Positions 32,817 to 42,991 of a stretch of DNA of 64,000 nt are shown here, piece after piece (positions within the stretch are counted from its first letter, which is position 1; each line of letters starts with the position of its first letter). The DNA is from CBDDGJ01 sp965199285 (GTDB taxonomy: Bacteria > Pseudomonadota > Alphaproteobacteria > RS24), in the NCBI GenBank assembly GCA_965199285.1, contig OZ240687.1:992001-1056000 (forward strand). Reading direction: 5' to 3'. Under the pieces are notes generated by a model, which was not told where the DNA came from, did not search any database, and saw nothing but the letters and a program-made list of their open reading frames with translations. The translations under genes were made by a program, and so were the position numbers.

Positions 32817-34646
32817 TTATCCTGCCTCAATATAGGCGCGCCAGCCGCCATAATGGGTAATATCTTCGGCATCATTGATGGCATGGCCTTCACACACAAA
32901 CCCTTTTATCTGTGAGCCATCTGCAAGCGTAAGATTGCCAATCGCAAGCGGCATCGGAACCTCTTTGGTAAAGCTGCCAAAATCTGCTTCCGTAAGCCGC
33001 CAGATCTCAACAATCAGCCCCTTGCCGACAAAGCCAGCCTCGCGCACCAAACCGGGTTTTTTCGGCACTGTATGTTTAAGCGCAAACAGCTTATAATCAG
33101 GCGCGGTTTTGGTTGTTTTTATCAACTGCCCGCCGCGCTCGGTGAGCTGGTGGTTTAGCGGCATACCTGTAAGATGCGCCCCGACCACAGCCAGATCAAC
33201 CATCCCTGCCGGTGTTTCTTCTCTTTCTTCAAATTGTGCCGCTTCAAACGGGGGAACTTGCCAGCCTGTATTGCCAATCGTCAGATTAAATTTATGATGC
33301 AACTGCCCGCCCCATTGCAACAAAGCCTCATCATAAAAAGCGGGCGCGAGCATGGTCACCCCAAAAGCCAGCCCATTCATTTTATAAAAACCAGCAGGGA
33401 TAGCGATGCCTGCCAAATCCAGTAAATTTACAAAATTAGTATAATGCCCCAAATGCGCATTATATGTTATTGGCGCGGCGCGCATCTCTTCAATACGATA
33501 TTGGGTTGGCGCGGTTGGTAGCAATAGCGCATCTATTTGGTTCCAAATGGCTTGCGTTTGGCGGCGCAATTCCTGCAAGCGATATTGTGCCGTAAACGCA
33601 TCAACAGCGCTATGGTCTGGTGCATCGGCAATAATTTCTGCCACAATCGGGTCGCAGGCATTTCTGTTTTTATTGATAAATTCCCCAACCGCCGCAATAC
33701 GCTCGGCAACCCATGGGCCAGCATAAAGCAGCAGAGCTGCTTCATGAAGGGGTTGAAAATCAAATTCCTGTACTGGCCAGCCGAGCGTTTTTGCTTGTTC
33801 AATCGCACCTTCATAAAGTGTGCCTGTCTCATCATTACCGTAAAATTCTCTATCCTTTTTGGCCAATATGCCAAGTGTTGGTTTTTTCGATAATGGTCTT
33901 GCGGGCTTTTCCTTTGCCTCCTCCCTCGACCAAATATTGAGAGGGTCATAGGCTTCGGCAATGCGGCGGACAACATCACCATCCGCGCATGAGCCGGCGA
34001 ATATGCTCACACAATCAAGCGATGCACAGGCGGGTACGACACCGCGCGTGCTTAACAAGCCTTTGCTTGGTTTAATGCCGACAATATTATTAAACGCCGC
34101 CGGCACGCGGCCAGAGCCTGCCGTATCTGTTCCCAAAGCAAAAGACACCAGCCCTGCCGCCACTGCCACCGCCGAGCCACTGCTGGAACCACCCGATATA
34201 TAGCCCGCATCAAACACACAATGGGGCGCGCCATAGGGTGAGCGGGTTCCGTTTAAGCCGGTCGCAAACTGATCGAGATTGGTTTTGCCAATCAATATTG
34301 CCCCCGCATCGAGCAAACGTTGCACCACAAAACTATTTTCTTGAGGCGTATAGGCATAAGCGGGGCAGGCGGCTGTCGTCATATGCCCAACCGCATCAAT
34401 ATTATCTTTGACGGCAAAAGGAATCCCTGCCAAAGGCAGACTCATATCTAGGGCTTCTGCTTGTTTAAGCGCTGCCGCGCGCGGGGTAAGAGAAATCCAT
34501 ACCGCTTGGTCGGGATAGGCTTCAATCCGATCATAGACAATATTGATAATCTGCGCCGGCGTTATCGATTTATCAACATAGGCTTTGGCAAGCGCCACAA
34601 CGCTCAAATCAACAGTCGCATGAGGAAGGGCGGGCATTAGAATCAT
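32817..34646 (-). CDS. atzF: Allophanate hydrolase
   Basis: 609 residues. The amidase-signature domain (about 1-450) has the Ser-cisSer-Lys triad: VKDNID (Lys), GGSSSGSAVAVAAGL, and GTDTAGSGRVPAA with the nucleophile Ser. The C-terminal domain (about 470-605) converts N-carboxycarbamate further, as in AtzF. It hydrolyses allophanate to ammonia and carbon dioxide. It overlaps the carboxylase gene by 4 bases (ATGA) and is last in the riboswitch-led operon. Confidence 0.93.
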   Translation of the reverse strand: MILMPALPHATVDLSVVALAKAYVDKSITPAQIINIVYDRIEAYPDQAVWISLTPRAAALKQAEALDMSLPLAGIPFAVKDNIDAVGHMTTAACPAYAYTPQENSFVVQRLLDAGAILIGKTNLDQFATGLNGTRSPYGAPHCVFDAGYISGGSSSGSAVAVAAGLVSFALGTDTAGSGRVPAAFNNIVGIKPSKGLLSTRGVVPACASLDCVSIFAGSCADGDVVRRIAEAYDPLNIWSREEAKEKPARPLSKKPTLGILAKKDREFYGNDETGTLYEGAIEQAKTLGWPVQEFDFQPLHEAALLLYAGPWVAERIAAVGEFINKNRNACDPIVAEIIADAPDHSAVDAFTAQYRLQELRRQTQAIWNQIDALLLPTAPTQYRIEEMRAAPITYNAHLGHYTNFVNLLDLAGIAIPAGFYKMNGLAFGVTMLAPAFYDEALLQWGGQLHHKFNLTIGNTGWQVPPFEAAQFEEREETPAGMVDLAVVGAHLTGMPLNHQLTERGGQLIKTTKTAPDYKLFALKHTVPKKPGLVREAGFVGKGLIVEIWRLTEADFGSFTKEVPMPLAIGNLTLADGSQIKGFVCEGHAINDAEDITHYGGWRAYIEAG

Positions 34647-37600
34647 GCCTCGCTAATTGTTAAAACCATAACCGGCTGGCCTTTGGCAATGGTCTGGCCG
34701 GGTTCAACCAAAATCTCATGCACTTGTCCGGCATGTGGGCTTACGACATTAAATTCAACCTTCATGGTTTCGAGGATAGCGACGTCTTGCCCTGCTGCAA
34801 CCATGTCGCCTGCTTGCACATTTAATTTCCAAACCGAACCAGGAATTGAGGCATCAACCGTCACACCATTTGGCGGCATGTCAATTTCGGCGGTTGCATT
34901 TGCGGTGTGTGAATTATCGATTTCGACCTCATCCAGCCCCATTTCTGCCCAGCGTTGGCGTTCTTCTTCAAAGGCTTTTTGACGGGTTGATTGAAATGCC
35001 TCAATCTCGTCCGCATTATCGGCGAGGAAATGACGATAATCCGGCATGCTAAAATGGCCATCTTCAATTTTGAGGGGATAAGCGCCATGCAAAAAACCTT
35101 CGCGCGCTTCCGCCAGCTCTTGCGCTGATACGGGGAAGAATTTTATCCGGTCGAAAAATCGTAATAGCCATGGTTTATCTTTTTCAAAAGGCGGTGTCTG
35201 CCGCCATTTATTCCAAACTTGCACGGTACGCCCAACAAATTGATAGCCGCCCGGCCCTTCCATGCCATAAATACACATATACGCGCCGCCAATCCCGACC
35301 GCATTTTCGGGCGTCCATGTGCGGGCGGGATTATATTTTGTTGTCACCAGCCGATGGCGTGGGTCAACGGGTGTCGCCACGGGCGCACCCAAATAAACAT
35401 CGCCCAGCCCTAACACCATATAATCGGCATTAAACACAATATCCTTAACCGCTTGTTCATCTGCCAGCCCATTAATGCGGCGGATAAATTCGATATTGGA
35501 TGGACACCACGGCGCATCTGCCCGCACCCCATTTTCATATTTGCGAATGGCCTCGCGGGTGCTTTCATCATCCCAGCTTAGTGGCAGGTGAACAATCCGC
35601 GATGGGACGGTGATATTTTCAACCGATGGCAATTCCTGTTCGGCATGTTTTAATATATCCAGCAATGTCGAAGCTGAAATCACGCTGACATCAAAGTGAA
35701 TTTGCAAAGACCGAATCCCCGGTGTGAGATCAATAATCCCTGATACATGATTTGCGGACAACCATTCCATCAGCGTGTGAACATGCAGCCGTAGCGTCAA
35801 ATCCAATCGCAGCTCTCCAAACTCAACCAATATATTATCATCGCCCGAACGCCGATAGACAATCCGCGTCTCATTACTTTCGCCCTCAAATAAAATCGGC
35901 GTGAGCGGGCTTTCCGACTTTTGAACCGTCACTGGTTCTATCGGCTGCATTTGTGCAATCGCGCTTTCTTGTGCTTCACGCAAAGCAATGGCTTCATCAT
36001 CGCTTATCGCCTTAAAGCGCAATTTATCCCCTGGTTTAAACTGGCCGATTTTCCAAAGCTCGGCAACCGCCACTGTTACCGGACACACAAAGCCGCCAAG
36101 ACTTGGCCCATCTGGCCCCAAAATAACCGGCATGTCACCGGTAAAATCAACCGCCCCAATCGCATAGGCATTGTCATGAATATTGGACGGATGCAACCCC
36201 GCCTCGCCGCCATCGGTGCGCGCCCATTGGGGGCGTGGTCCGATTAGCCTTACGCCGGTGCGGGCGCTGTTAAAATGAACCTCATAATCGGTTGAAAACA
36301 ACGTATCCATATCCTCTTGGGTGAAAAAATCAGGCGCGCCATGTGGCCCATAAAGAACCCTAATCTCCCAATGATCGGTAAGGGTGGGAATAAGCTCTGT
36401 CGCTAATGTGTCGCGGCAATCGGACAAATCATCTGCCTGCGCAATATGCAGCATATCCCCCACCATCAGCTTGCTGGCGCTATGACCGCCAAACCCGCCA
36501 AGCGTAAAACGTGCCTGACTGCCAAGATAATGCGGCACATCCAGCCCGCCGCGCACGGCCAAATAGGTGCGATTGCCCGCGCCATTTATCATGCCCAAAG
36601 ACAAAACTTGCCCCTTTTTAACACTGATGATAGACCATAAGGGAACCGGCTCATCATCCAGAGTTGCGCTCATATCAGCACCGCCAAGCGCAATCATCGC
36701 ATCGCAATGGAATTTTAAGCGAGGACCATTTACCGTACACTCCAGCGCTGGCGCGCCTTCAGGGTTCCCCAATAAGCGGTTCAACAGACGAAAACTCAGT
36801 GCATCCATCGGCCCGCTTGGGGGAATGCCGACATCCCAATAACCCAATCGCCCCGGCCAATCCTGCACTGTGGTTTCTGCGCCCGTCGCCAAGACTTCAA
36901 TCGCCGCTGTTTGGGAGGGAAAAGATTGCAATGTTTTGGTTGCAAATTCACCTTTTGCAAAATAATCCGAACTAATAATTTGCCGTAAATAATCTAGATT
37001 GGTTTCCAATCCATCAAGTCGCGAGGTGGCAAGCGCATCCGACATTGCTTGCACAGCAGCGGCGCGGGTCTCGGCTTTGACGATTAATTTGGCGATTAAA
37101 TTATCATAAAAGACAGTGATTTCAGTGCCGGCTTCAATCCAGCTATCGAGGCGCACATTGTGCGGAAATTCGACATTGGTAAGCGTGCCGGCGCTTGGCA
37201 GATAATCGCGCAACGGGTCTTCGGCATTTATCCGTACTTCTATTGACCACCCAGACGGGATGAGGGTTAAGCTATCAAGCGGTGGCATTTCACCGGCGGC
37301 TTGTTTCACCATCCACGCCACCAAATCAATCCCGAAAATCTCTTCAGTGACACCATGCTCGACTTGCAGCCTTGTATTAACCTCGAGGAAATATATTTTT
37401 TCCGCCGCGACATCATAGATAAATTCAATCGTGCCGGCTGACTCATATTGGATGGATTGCCCCAATGCAATCGCCGCCTCATGCAAGGCTTGCCGCACAT
37501 GTTCGGGCAAATTGGGGGCAGGGGCTTCTTCAACAACTTTCTGATTGCGCCTTTGCAAAGAGCAATCCCGTTCCGCCAAAGCCAGCACACTGCCTTTGCC

Positions 37601-38245
37601 GTCGCCAAAAATCTGCACTTCCAAATGCCGCGCTGTGGAGACGAATTTTTCAATAAACACGCCATCATTGCCGAAATTGCTTGCGCCCAAGCGCCGCACC
37701 ACATCAAATTCAGCGACCAGCGCCGCTTCGGTTTCGCACAAGCGCAAGCCAATACCGCCGCCGCCAGCAACGCTTTTAATCATCACCGGATAGCCAATCT
37801 CCATTGCTGCCGCTTTCGCCTCTTCCAAATCACTGACCAAATCCGTACCTGGAAGCAGGGGCACACCAGCTTTTTGCGCTGTTTCACGCGCCTCATGCTT
37901 CAAACCAAAGCGCCGCACTTGGTCGAGCTTTGGACCAATAAAGCGGATATTTTCCTGCGCGAGACGTTCGACAAAATCCGTATTTTCGCTTAAAAACCCA
38001 TAGCCCGGATGAACAGCTTCTGCGCCGGTTTTTTTACATGCTTCGATAATCGCCTCAATATTGAGATAGCTTTCCGCCACTGGTGAAGCGCCAATCCGCA
38101 CCGCTTTTGTAGCTTCACGCACATGCGGCGCGTGTCTATCCGTATCAGAATAAACCGCCACGGAATTTATATTTAAGTCATTAAGCGTGCGAATAATGCG
38201 GCGCGCGATTTCTCCACGATTGGCGACAAGTACGGTTTTGAACAT
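34643..38245 (-). CDS. Biotin-dependent guanidine (urea-type) carboxylase
   Basis: 1200 residues, the length of urea carboxylase. An N-terminal biotin carboxylase (about 1-450; ATP-grasp loop AGGGGIGLRL) is followed by carboxyltransferase halves related to AHS2 (PGRLGYWDVGIPPSGPMDA, about 465-760) and AHS1 (about 800-1030). The C-terminal biotinyl domain has the lysine in ILETMKVEFNV. Enzymes of this family next to DUF1989 pairs and behind a guanidine-I riboswitch carboxylate guanidine (GdmC-type) rather than urea. That assignment here rests on context, not on residues. Confidence 0.9.
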   Translation of the reverse strand: MFKTVLVANRGEIARRIIRTLNDLNINSVAVYSDTDRHAPHVREATKAVRIGASPVAESYLNIEAIIEACKKTGAEAVHPGYGFLSENTDFVERLAQENIRFIGPKLDQVRRFGLKHEARETAQKAGVPLLPGTDLVSDLEEAKAAAMEIGYPVMIKSVAGGGGIGLRLCETEAALVAEFDVVRRLGASNFGNDGVFIEKFVSTARHLEVQIFGDGKGSVLALAERDCSLQRRNQKVVEEAPAPNLPEHVRQALHEAAIALGQSIQYESAGTIEFIYDVAAEKIYFLEVNTRLQVEHGVTEEIFGIDLVAWMVKQAAGEMPPLDSLTLIPSGWSIEVRINAEDPLRDYLPSAGTLTNVEFPHNVRLDSWIEAGTEITVFYDNLIAKLIVKAETRAAAVQAMSDALATSRLDGLETNLDYLRQIISSDYFAKGEFATKTLQSFPSQTAAIEVLATGAETTVQDWPGRLGYWDVGIPPSGPMDALSFRLLNRLLGNPEGAPALECTVNGPRLKFHCDAMIALGGADMSATLDDEPVPLWSIISVKKGQVLSLGMINGAGNRTYLAVRGGLDVPHYLGSQARFTLGGFGGHSASKLMVGDMLHIAQADDLSDCRDTLATELIPTLTDHWEIRVLYGPHGAPDFFTQEDMDTLFSTDYEVHFNSARTGVRLIGPRPQWARTDGGEAGLHPSNIHDNAYAIGAVDFTGDMPVILGPDGPSLGGFVCPVTVAVAELWKIGQFKPGDKLRFKAISDDEAIALREAQESAIAQMQPIEPVTVQKSESPLTPILFEGESNETRIVYRRSGDDNILVEFGELRLDLTLRLHVHTLMEWLSANHVSGIIDLTPGIRSLQIHFDVSVISASTLLDILKHAEQELPSVENITVPSRIVHLPLSWDDESTREAIRKYENGVRADAPWCPSNIEFIRRINGLADEQAVKDIVFNADYMVLGLGDVYLGAPVATPVDPRHRLVTTKYNPARTWTPENAVGIGGAYMCIYGMEGPGGYQFVGRTVQVWNKWRQTPPFEKDKPWLLRFFDRIKFFPVSAQELAEAREGFLHGAYPLKIEDGHFSMPDYRHFLADNADEIEAFQSTRQKAFEEERQRWAEMGLDEVEIDNSHTANATAEIDMPPNGVTVDASIPGSVWKLNVQAGDMVAAGQDVAILETMKVEFNVVSPHAGQVHEILVEPGQTIAKGQPVMVLTISEA

Positions 38246-38249
38246 TTTG

Positions 38250-38888
38250 CTAATCCCAAATCAACACATCAACCGGCGTTGGGTTATAGCCATTGCATGG
38301 GTTGTTTAATTGCGGGCAATTAGAAATGAGAACCAGAATATTCATCATCGCTTTCATTTCCACATATTTACCGGCGGCCGAAATACCATCTTCGAATGTG
38401 AGGCCACCATCGGGCGTTACCGGTACATTCATGAAGAAATTAATATTATGGGTAAGGTCACATTTTTGCAGACCATATTCAGGATGCTGCTGGATTGCCA
38501 GCAACCAGCTTGTCCGGCAAGAGTGCATATGTTTTTTCTCAAGCGCATAGCGCACAGTGTTTGATTCGGCTGCACATGCGCCACCAAGCGTGTCATGTCG
38601 CCCGCATGTATCGGCAGTGATTTCCAGCATCACATTGCCTTGGTCCGAGATAAGTTTGCTGCCGACGGTGAGATAGATATTGCCCTGCTCGCGGATTGTA
38701 TCTTGCGCGCTATAATGCTCGGACGGGTCATCAGCATTATAAAATAATGTATCCGCCGCTTGATTGCCTTCATTATCACGAATCCGAAAGGTTTGCCCTT
38801 TTTTAACCTCTTTGAACCAATATGTGCCTGCCGGTAGGGTTGCCTGAAACACCGCATCTTTGCTGTCATATGTGCTTTCTCTAATCAT
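38250..38888 (-). CDS. DUF1989 protein, carboxyguanidine deiminase subunit (urea carboxylase-associated protein 2)
   Basis: 212 residues from ATG 38888 (AAAGGGAACCG before it); the longer open frame upstream overlaps the preceding gene and is not used. DUF1989 features: GTYWFKEVKKGQTFRIRDNE, ITADTCGRHDTLGG, and CDLTHNINFFMNV. Two DUF1989 proteins together deiminate carboxyguanidine to allophanate (CgdAB) in guanidine degradation. Which subunit name applies is not certain. It ends 4 bases before the carboxylase start. Confidence 0.88.
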   Translation of the reverse strand: MIRESTYDSKDAVFQATLPAGTYWFKEVKKGQTFRIRDNEGNQAADTLFYNADDPSEHYSAQDTIREQGNIYLTVGSKLISDQGNVMLEITADTCGRHDTLGGACAAESNTVRYALEKKHMHSCRTSWLLAIQQHPEYGLQKCDLTHNINFFMNVPVTPDGGLTFEDGISAAGKYVEMKAMMNILVLISNCPQLNNPCNGYNPTPVDVLIWD

Positions 38889-38928
38889 TTTACGGTTCCC
38901 TTTCTGTCTTAAAATGACCCTTTCTGTC

Positions 38929-39669
38929 TTAGAATAAATTGGGGCTGCAAGCGTTAAAAAGCTCTGTATTTTGCAAGCCGCGCTGATTTTCGGGACGAAA
39001 ATTGCGGCAATAATCATCTTCACGCACCGCATGAGATTGCCAGAACTGATATATAATTGGCTTTTTGGGATAATGGTCTGCTGGATTTAGAGGATGCGGG
39101 CACGTGTGGAATAAAACCAGCGTATCCATTTCAAAGCGCAAATCAATATAATCCCCTGCCTTTGAATTTTCTGGCTCAAAAGCCATATTGCCGTCCGCAT
39201 CGGTAAAGACTTTGGAAAAGAAATTGAGATTCATCGGCATATCGCGGCTCGTCAAACCATATTTTGCCGCCTCAATCAAAAAGCAATCCTGCCCATTCAT
39301 GGTGCGCTTATTGCGCCCTTCCTGATAGGTAACCTCGCCCCACCTATCCTGAACCATTTTTTCTGTGAGATTGCCACTTACCGTATCATGCCAGCCAATG
39401 CTATCTTCGGTGATTGAACAAAAAACCCGCCCCATATCGGAATATAGGCAATTCCCTTTAGTGAGTTTGAATGTGTGCTGGCATTTTAGCGTATCTGGCG
39501 CATTATAGCGTTCCAGCGTATTGGCTGGATTGAAAAATAGCATGCCCACATTGGCGTCGCCTTCTTTATCAATCAGGCGCAAGCTGATGCCGCGCCGCAG
39601 CGTAAAAGACCAATGCGCCCCGCCGGGCAAGCCATCTTCATAAAGCAGAGTTCCAAAATTATCTGACAT
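38929..39669 (-). CDS. DUF1989 protein, carboxyguanidine deiminase subunit (urea carboxylase-associated protein 1)
   Basis: 246 residues with the DUF1989 pattern GGAHWSFTLRRGISLRLID, CSITEDSIGWHDTVSG, and MPMNLNFFSKV, parallel to its partner at 38250-38888 and probably derived by duplication. It works as a heteromer in removing ammonia from carboxyguanidine. A direct 16-base repeat CCTTTCTGTCTTAAAA/GAAT lies between the two genes (about 38898-38932). Confidence 0.88.
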   Translation of the reverse strand: MSDNFGTLLYEDGLPGGAHWSFTLRRGISLRLIDKEGDANVGMLFFNPANTLERYNAPDTLKCQHTFKLTKGNCLYSDMGRVFCSITEDSIGWHDTVSGNLTEKMVQDRWGEVTYQEGRNKRTMNGQDCFLIEAAKYGLTSRDMPMNLNFFSKVFTDADGNMAFEPENSKAGDYIDLRFEMDTLVLFHTCPHPLNPADHYPKKPIIYQFWQSHAVREDDYCRNFRPENQRGLQNTELFNACSPNLF

Positions 39670-39687
39670 AATATATTCCTTTCACAC

Positions 39688-40539
39688 TCACTCAATCACC
39701 TTTGCGATATCCTCTTCCAATTCAGGGATAAGGGCAAGCCCTTCGGTTTGGCGGATTTTTTCTTTAATCGGATCGGCGGGGTCGAGTTGAACATCAAAAG
39801 TAATCCGCGCGCCCTGATTTTTAAGTTCATGCGCTTTACGTTCATTATATTCACGCCGTGCATGTTTATGTTGAGGCTCATCTTCAGGCGGCTTATCAAA
39901 AGCAATCACCCGCGTTCCGAGATAAAAGGCTTCGCGTAAATCATGGCTCACCATGAAAACCGTCATTTTGGTTTCCCACCATAAGTTGAGCATCAAATCA
40001 TGAATGTCAGACCGAATGCCAGGGTCGAGCGCCCCGAAAGGTTCATCGAGCAATAAAATACGCGGTTTTTTTGCCAGCGCTTGCGCTACTGCCAAACGTT
40101 GTTGCATCCCTCCCGATAGCTGTTTTGGGTATTTATCGCGATGCTCTTTTAAGCCAACATTTTCCAATAAATGCTCGCTTTCCTCAAAAACCGCGCGCCG
40201 CGCCGCGCCAAATAGCCGCCCCGTCCAGCGCGCTTTTGCAAGCTCCAGCCCTAAGGCGACATTTTCCACTGCGGTAAGGTGCGGAAACACCGAATAGCGC
40301 TGAAACACCACCCCGCGATCCGGCTGCGGTTCATCCGGAAGGGGTTCATCATCGATTAAAATTGTGCCCTTTGTTGGCTTTTCCTGACTAAGCAGCATCC
40401 GCAAAAATGTCGATTTGCCACAGCCGGAAGGCCCCACGAGGGAGACAAAAGCATGTTCAGTAACCTCAAAGTTAATATCATTCAAGACCACCAGATCGCC
40501 ATATTCTTTTGAGAGATTGCGGACGCGAATACTTGTCAT
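39688..40539 (-). CDS. ABC transporter ATP-binding protein (guanidine/urea-type operon)
   Basis: 283 residues from ATG 40539, preceded by GGAGTGTAAGTCC. Walker A GPSGCGKST, signature LSGGMQQRLAVAQAL, Walker B ILLLDEPFGALD, as in SsuB/TauB-type importers. The C-terminal extension after the core (about 215-283) is highly charged. It energises the permease encoded immediately upstream. Confidence 0.92.
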   Translation of the reverse strand: MTSIRVRNLSKEYGDLVVLNDINFEVTEHAFVSLVGPSGCGKSTFLRMLLSQEKPTKGTILIDDEPLPDEPQPDRGVVFQRYSVFPHLTAVENVALGLELAKARWTGRLFGAARRAVFEESEHLLENVGLKEHRDKYPKQLSGGMQQRLAVAQALAKKPRILLLDEPFGALDPGIRSDIHDLMLNLWWETKMTVFMVSHDLREAFYLGTRVIAFDKPPEDEPQHKHARREYNERKAHELKNQGARITFDVQLDPADPIKEKIRQTEGLALIPELEEDIAKVIE

Positions 40540-40543
40540 GGAC

Positions 40544-41377
40544 TTACACTCCATCCTCTGTAAACCAGGTGAAGAGACGGGCTTGCACCTGCCGCAACAG
40601 CCAATCAAAAGTAAACGCCAATAACGTAATCCATGCGACATAGGGTAAGATGACATCCATCGCCAGATAGCGCCTGACCAGAAAAATCCGATACCCTAGC
40701 CCGCTTTGCGCGGCAACCGCTTCGGCGGCAATCAGAAACAGCCATGCCGCCCCTAGTGACAAGCGCAAACTATCCAGCAATCGCGGCCAAATTTGCGGCA
40801 AGACCACGCGGGTACAAATCTGCCAGGTCGATGCCCCCAAAGTTTGCGCCTTAATTAATTGTTCGGACGGAATCTCACCAACCCGCAAGCTTATATCGCG
40901 GATGATAAAGGGGGTAATGCCGATAAATACCAGCATTATTTTCGAAAGCTCACCCAAGCCAAAGATAATAAACAGAATCGGCAAAACGGCGAGCGGCGGT
41001 ATCATTGATAAAAATGCCATAAACGAGCCCAATGTTGCGCGCATGAGCGGCAATAAGCCAATCATCACCCCAAAAAACGCGCCGAATATAGTCGCGAGGG
41101 CAATCCCGCCCAGCAAGCGCAACAGGCTGCTATATGTATCTGTCCAGAGCAGATAATTGCCGGTGCGCTTATCGGGCAAAAACGCCATCCGTTCAATCGC
41201 ATTGCCGATGGATTGAAAAGAAGGCAATAGCTTATCATTTGGATTTTCCGCCAAACGAATTTCTGACCCAATCAGATAAGCTGCCACCAAAATAATGAAA
41301 GGCAATGCGGCAAGGATGAAACGACTACCGCGAACGGGATGCTTATTGATAAATCGTGCCATAGCTATCTCACTCAA
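40544..41377 (-). CDS. ABC transporter permease (SsuC/TauC type)
   Basis: 277 residues, six predicted TM helices and the BPD_transp_1 loop (EIPSEQLIKAQTLGASTWQI) that docks on the ATPase. The start may be ATG 41362 (MARFINKHP), five codons in. It lies between the binding protein and ATPase genes in the riboswitch-led operon and should import guanidine or a related compound. Confidence 0.9.
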   Translation of the reverse strand: MSEIAMARFINKHPVRGSRFILAALPFIILVAAYLIGSEIRLAENPNDKLLPSFQSIGNAIERMAFLPDKRTGNYLLWTDTYSSLLRLLGGIALATIFGAFFGVMIGLLPLMRATLGSFMAFLSMIPPLAVLPILFIIFGLGELSKIMLVFIGITPFIIRDISLRVGEIPSEQLIKAQTLGASTWQICTRVVLPQIWPRLLDSLRLSLGAAWLFLIAAEAVAAQSGLGYRIFLVRRYLAMDVILPYVAWITLLAFTFDWLLRQVQARLFTWFTEDGV

Positions 41378-41417
41378 ATGCCGCTTGCCGCTTTCACCAG
41401 CCTCTGCTTATAGATGG

Positions 41418-42497
41418 TTACAGATCGCCATCCGCCGCCATGTCCATATAAGTCGAATCAAAGCGGAATTTGACATTTCCCTTATCGCCCATAGTTGACC
41501 CATCGGCAAAACCAATCCCGACAACATCCGCATTTGGCGCGCCATCACCCAGCAGACCATGATTGAACAGGAAGTTACGGACATTATCCATTGTTACTTT
41601 TAAGTCTTTGGAGGTGCTGAATTTGGCAGCATCTTTTGCTCGATAGAACATTTTTGTCGATGCCAGCTGCATGTCATAACCTTTCAAATCGGTGCCGGAG
41701 GCCTCACCCATCGCGGCGCGTGCCGCTTTGCCTTGCGCTGTATTTGATGCCATAATCGCCATGGTTTCATACCATGCGCCCGCCAAAGCCTTACCAAATG
41801 CCGGATTATCTTTGAGGGTTTGCGTGTTCACCACAGTTAAATCAATAATCTCACCGGCAATGTCGGAACTATCAAATACGCTGGTTGCGTTTGGTTGCGC
41901 CAGAATTTCTGCAACCAGTGGATTCCAAGTTACAACCGCCGTCACATCCGAAGTTTGATAGGCGGCAATCATATCAGCATCGGAAGTGTTCACAACCGTT
42001 ACATCTTTTTCCGATTTACCGATTTTCTCAAGCGCCCGCGCCAATAAATAATGCGACACGGAAAGCTCAACCAAATTAACTTTTTGACCAAGCACATCTT
42101 TCACTTTTTTGCCATTTTTGAGGATTAAAGCATCATTGCCATTGGAAAAATCACCGATGAGCAAGGCGGTGGTATCGACGCCGCCGACAGAGGGAATCGC
42201 CAAAGTGTCCATTTGGGTTGCGGTGACACCATCAAACGCCCCGGCCGTATATTGATTGATCGATTCGATATAATCGTTAAACTGCACCACTTCAATCGTG
42301 ATTCCATATTTATCCGCCCATTTTTTGACGATACCATTATCGGCCGCCCAGCCCCATGGCATCCAGCCAACATAAATCGACCATGCGAGCTTAAAATCGG
42401 TCTTTTGGTCTGCCCGTGTTTCGGTTGCCAGACTTGTAAACCCAAACGCGACAAGCGCGCATATGGCGATAAATTTTTTGAAAAATTGTTTTGTCAT
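41418..42497 (-). CDS. ABC transporter substrate-binding protein of the urea carboxylase/guanidine region
   Basis: 359 residues with signal peptide (LVAFGFTSLATETRA). An NMT1/SsuA-like periplasmic binding fold with LAWSIYVGWMPWGWAADNGI near the mature start. This protein type is consistently found beside urea-carboxylase-associated genes and is the likely guanidine receptor. It is the first gene behind the riboswitch (ribosome site region about 42500). Confidence 0.9.
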   Translation of the reverse strand: MTKQFFKKFIAICALVAFGFTSLATETRADQKTDFKLAWSIYVGWMPWGWAADNGIVKKWADKYGITIEVVQFNDYIESINQYTAGAFDGVTATQMDTLAIPSVGGVDTTALLIGDFSNGNDALILKNGKKVKDVLGQKVNLVELSVSHYLLARALEKIGKSEKDVTVVNTSDADMIAAYQTSDVTAVVTWNPLVAEILAQPNATSVFDSSDIAGEIIDLTVVNTQTLKDNPAFGKALAGAWYETMAIMASNTAQGKAARAAMGEASGTDLKGYDMQLASTKMFYRAKDAAKFSTSKDLKVTMDNVRNFLFNHGLLGDGAPNADVVGIGFADGSTMGDKGNVKFRFDSTYMDMAADGDL

Positions 42498-42593
42498 ATC
42501 AATACCCTAACTGTTTTTAGAACCTTCCGGTTCTGACTATGGTTAACGCTTTGGGCTTGACTTGGATGGAAGAGATAACCGCCAAAAGAGCAA

Positions 42594-42734
42594 AGCCCGT
42601 AAGCTCGATCTCCCGGGCTTTTATCCCTCCGTGTACCTTTGAAATTAAATCTCGTGAAATTAATTTATGGAATTAATTTCTCAGGCTGTAACTCTCGGAC
42701 CAGACATCTTAAGACTTAAAGACCGGAACCCTAG
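42594..42734 (-). ncRNA. Guanidine-I (ykkC) riboswitch
   Basis: On the minus strand the sequence carries the ykkC hallmarks in order: CTAGGGTTCCGGTC (42734-42721), TCTGGTCCGAGAG (about 42707-42695), then ACACGGAGGGATAAAAGCCC and GGGAGA (about 42633-42609). This class binds guanidinium and turns genes on. It lies about 100 bases before the binding-protein gene. A downstream GGGCTTTG...CAAGCCC pairing (42599-42552) may form the expression platform. Confidence 0.95.
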
Positions 42735-42875
42735 TCACAAATTAACGTCACTATGCGTAGCACAATATCTCACACCATGCAAGTGATATTGACTTTTTTA
42801 CAATTTAAATAGACGCGCGCCTGCACTTACTGGTCTTATTGTTTACAGTTCAGGTAGTGCGTGTTTTGGTATCTG

Positions 42876-42890
42876 GAACGAATATCGAAC
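42876..42890 (+). promoter_or_regulatory. LexA SOS box upstream of recA
   Basis: GAACGAATATCGAAC is an exact GAAC-N7-GAAC, the alphaproteobacterial LexA operator. It lies about 100 bases before the recA start, so recA should be SOS-regulated. This is also one of the better lineage markers in the window. Confidence 0.85.
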
Positions 42891-42991
42891 AGTTTCATCC
42901 ACAGGCAAATATTTATTGCTTTCACCTGCCTCTGGCATAATAAAAGGAACAGGGATAGAGTTATTTAGGGGTGGTGGAAAGGCAGGACATT

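Noticed and set aside
32817..38245. Plain urea degradation by urea amidolyase
   Set aside because: The guanidine-I riboswitch and two DUF1989 genes point to guanidine as the substrate.
38889..39032. N-terminal extension of the second DUF1989 protein
   Set aside because: It overlaps the preceding gene; the family start and ribosome site are at 38888.
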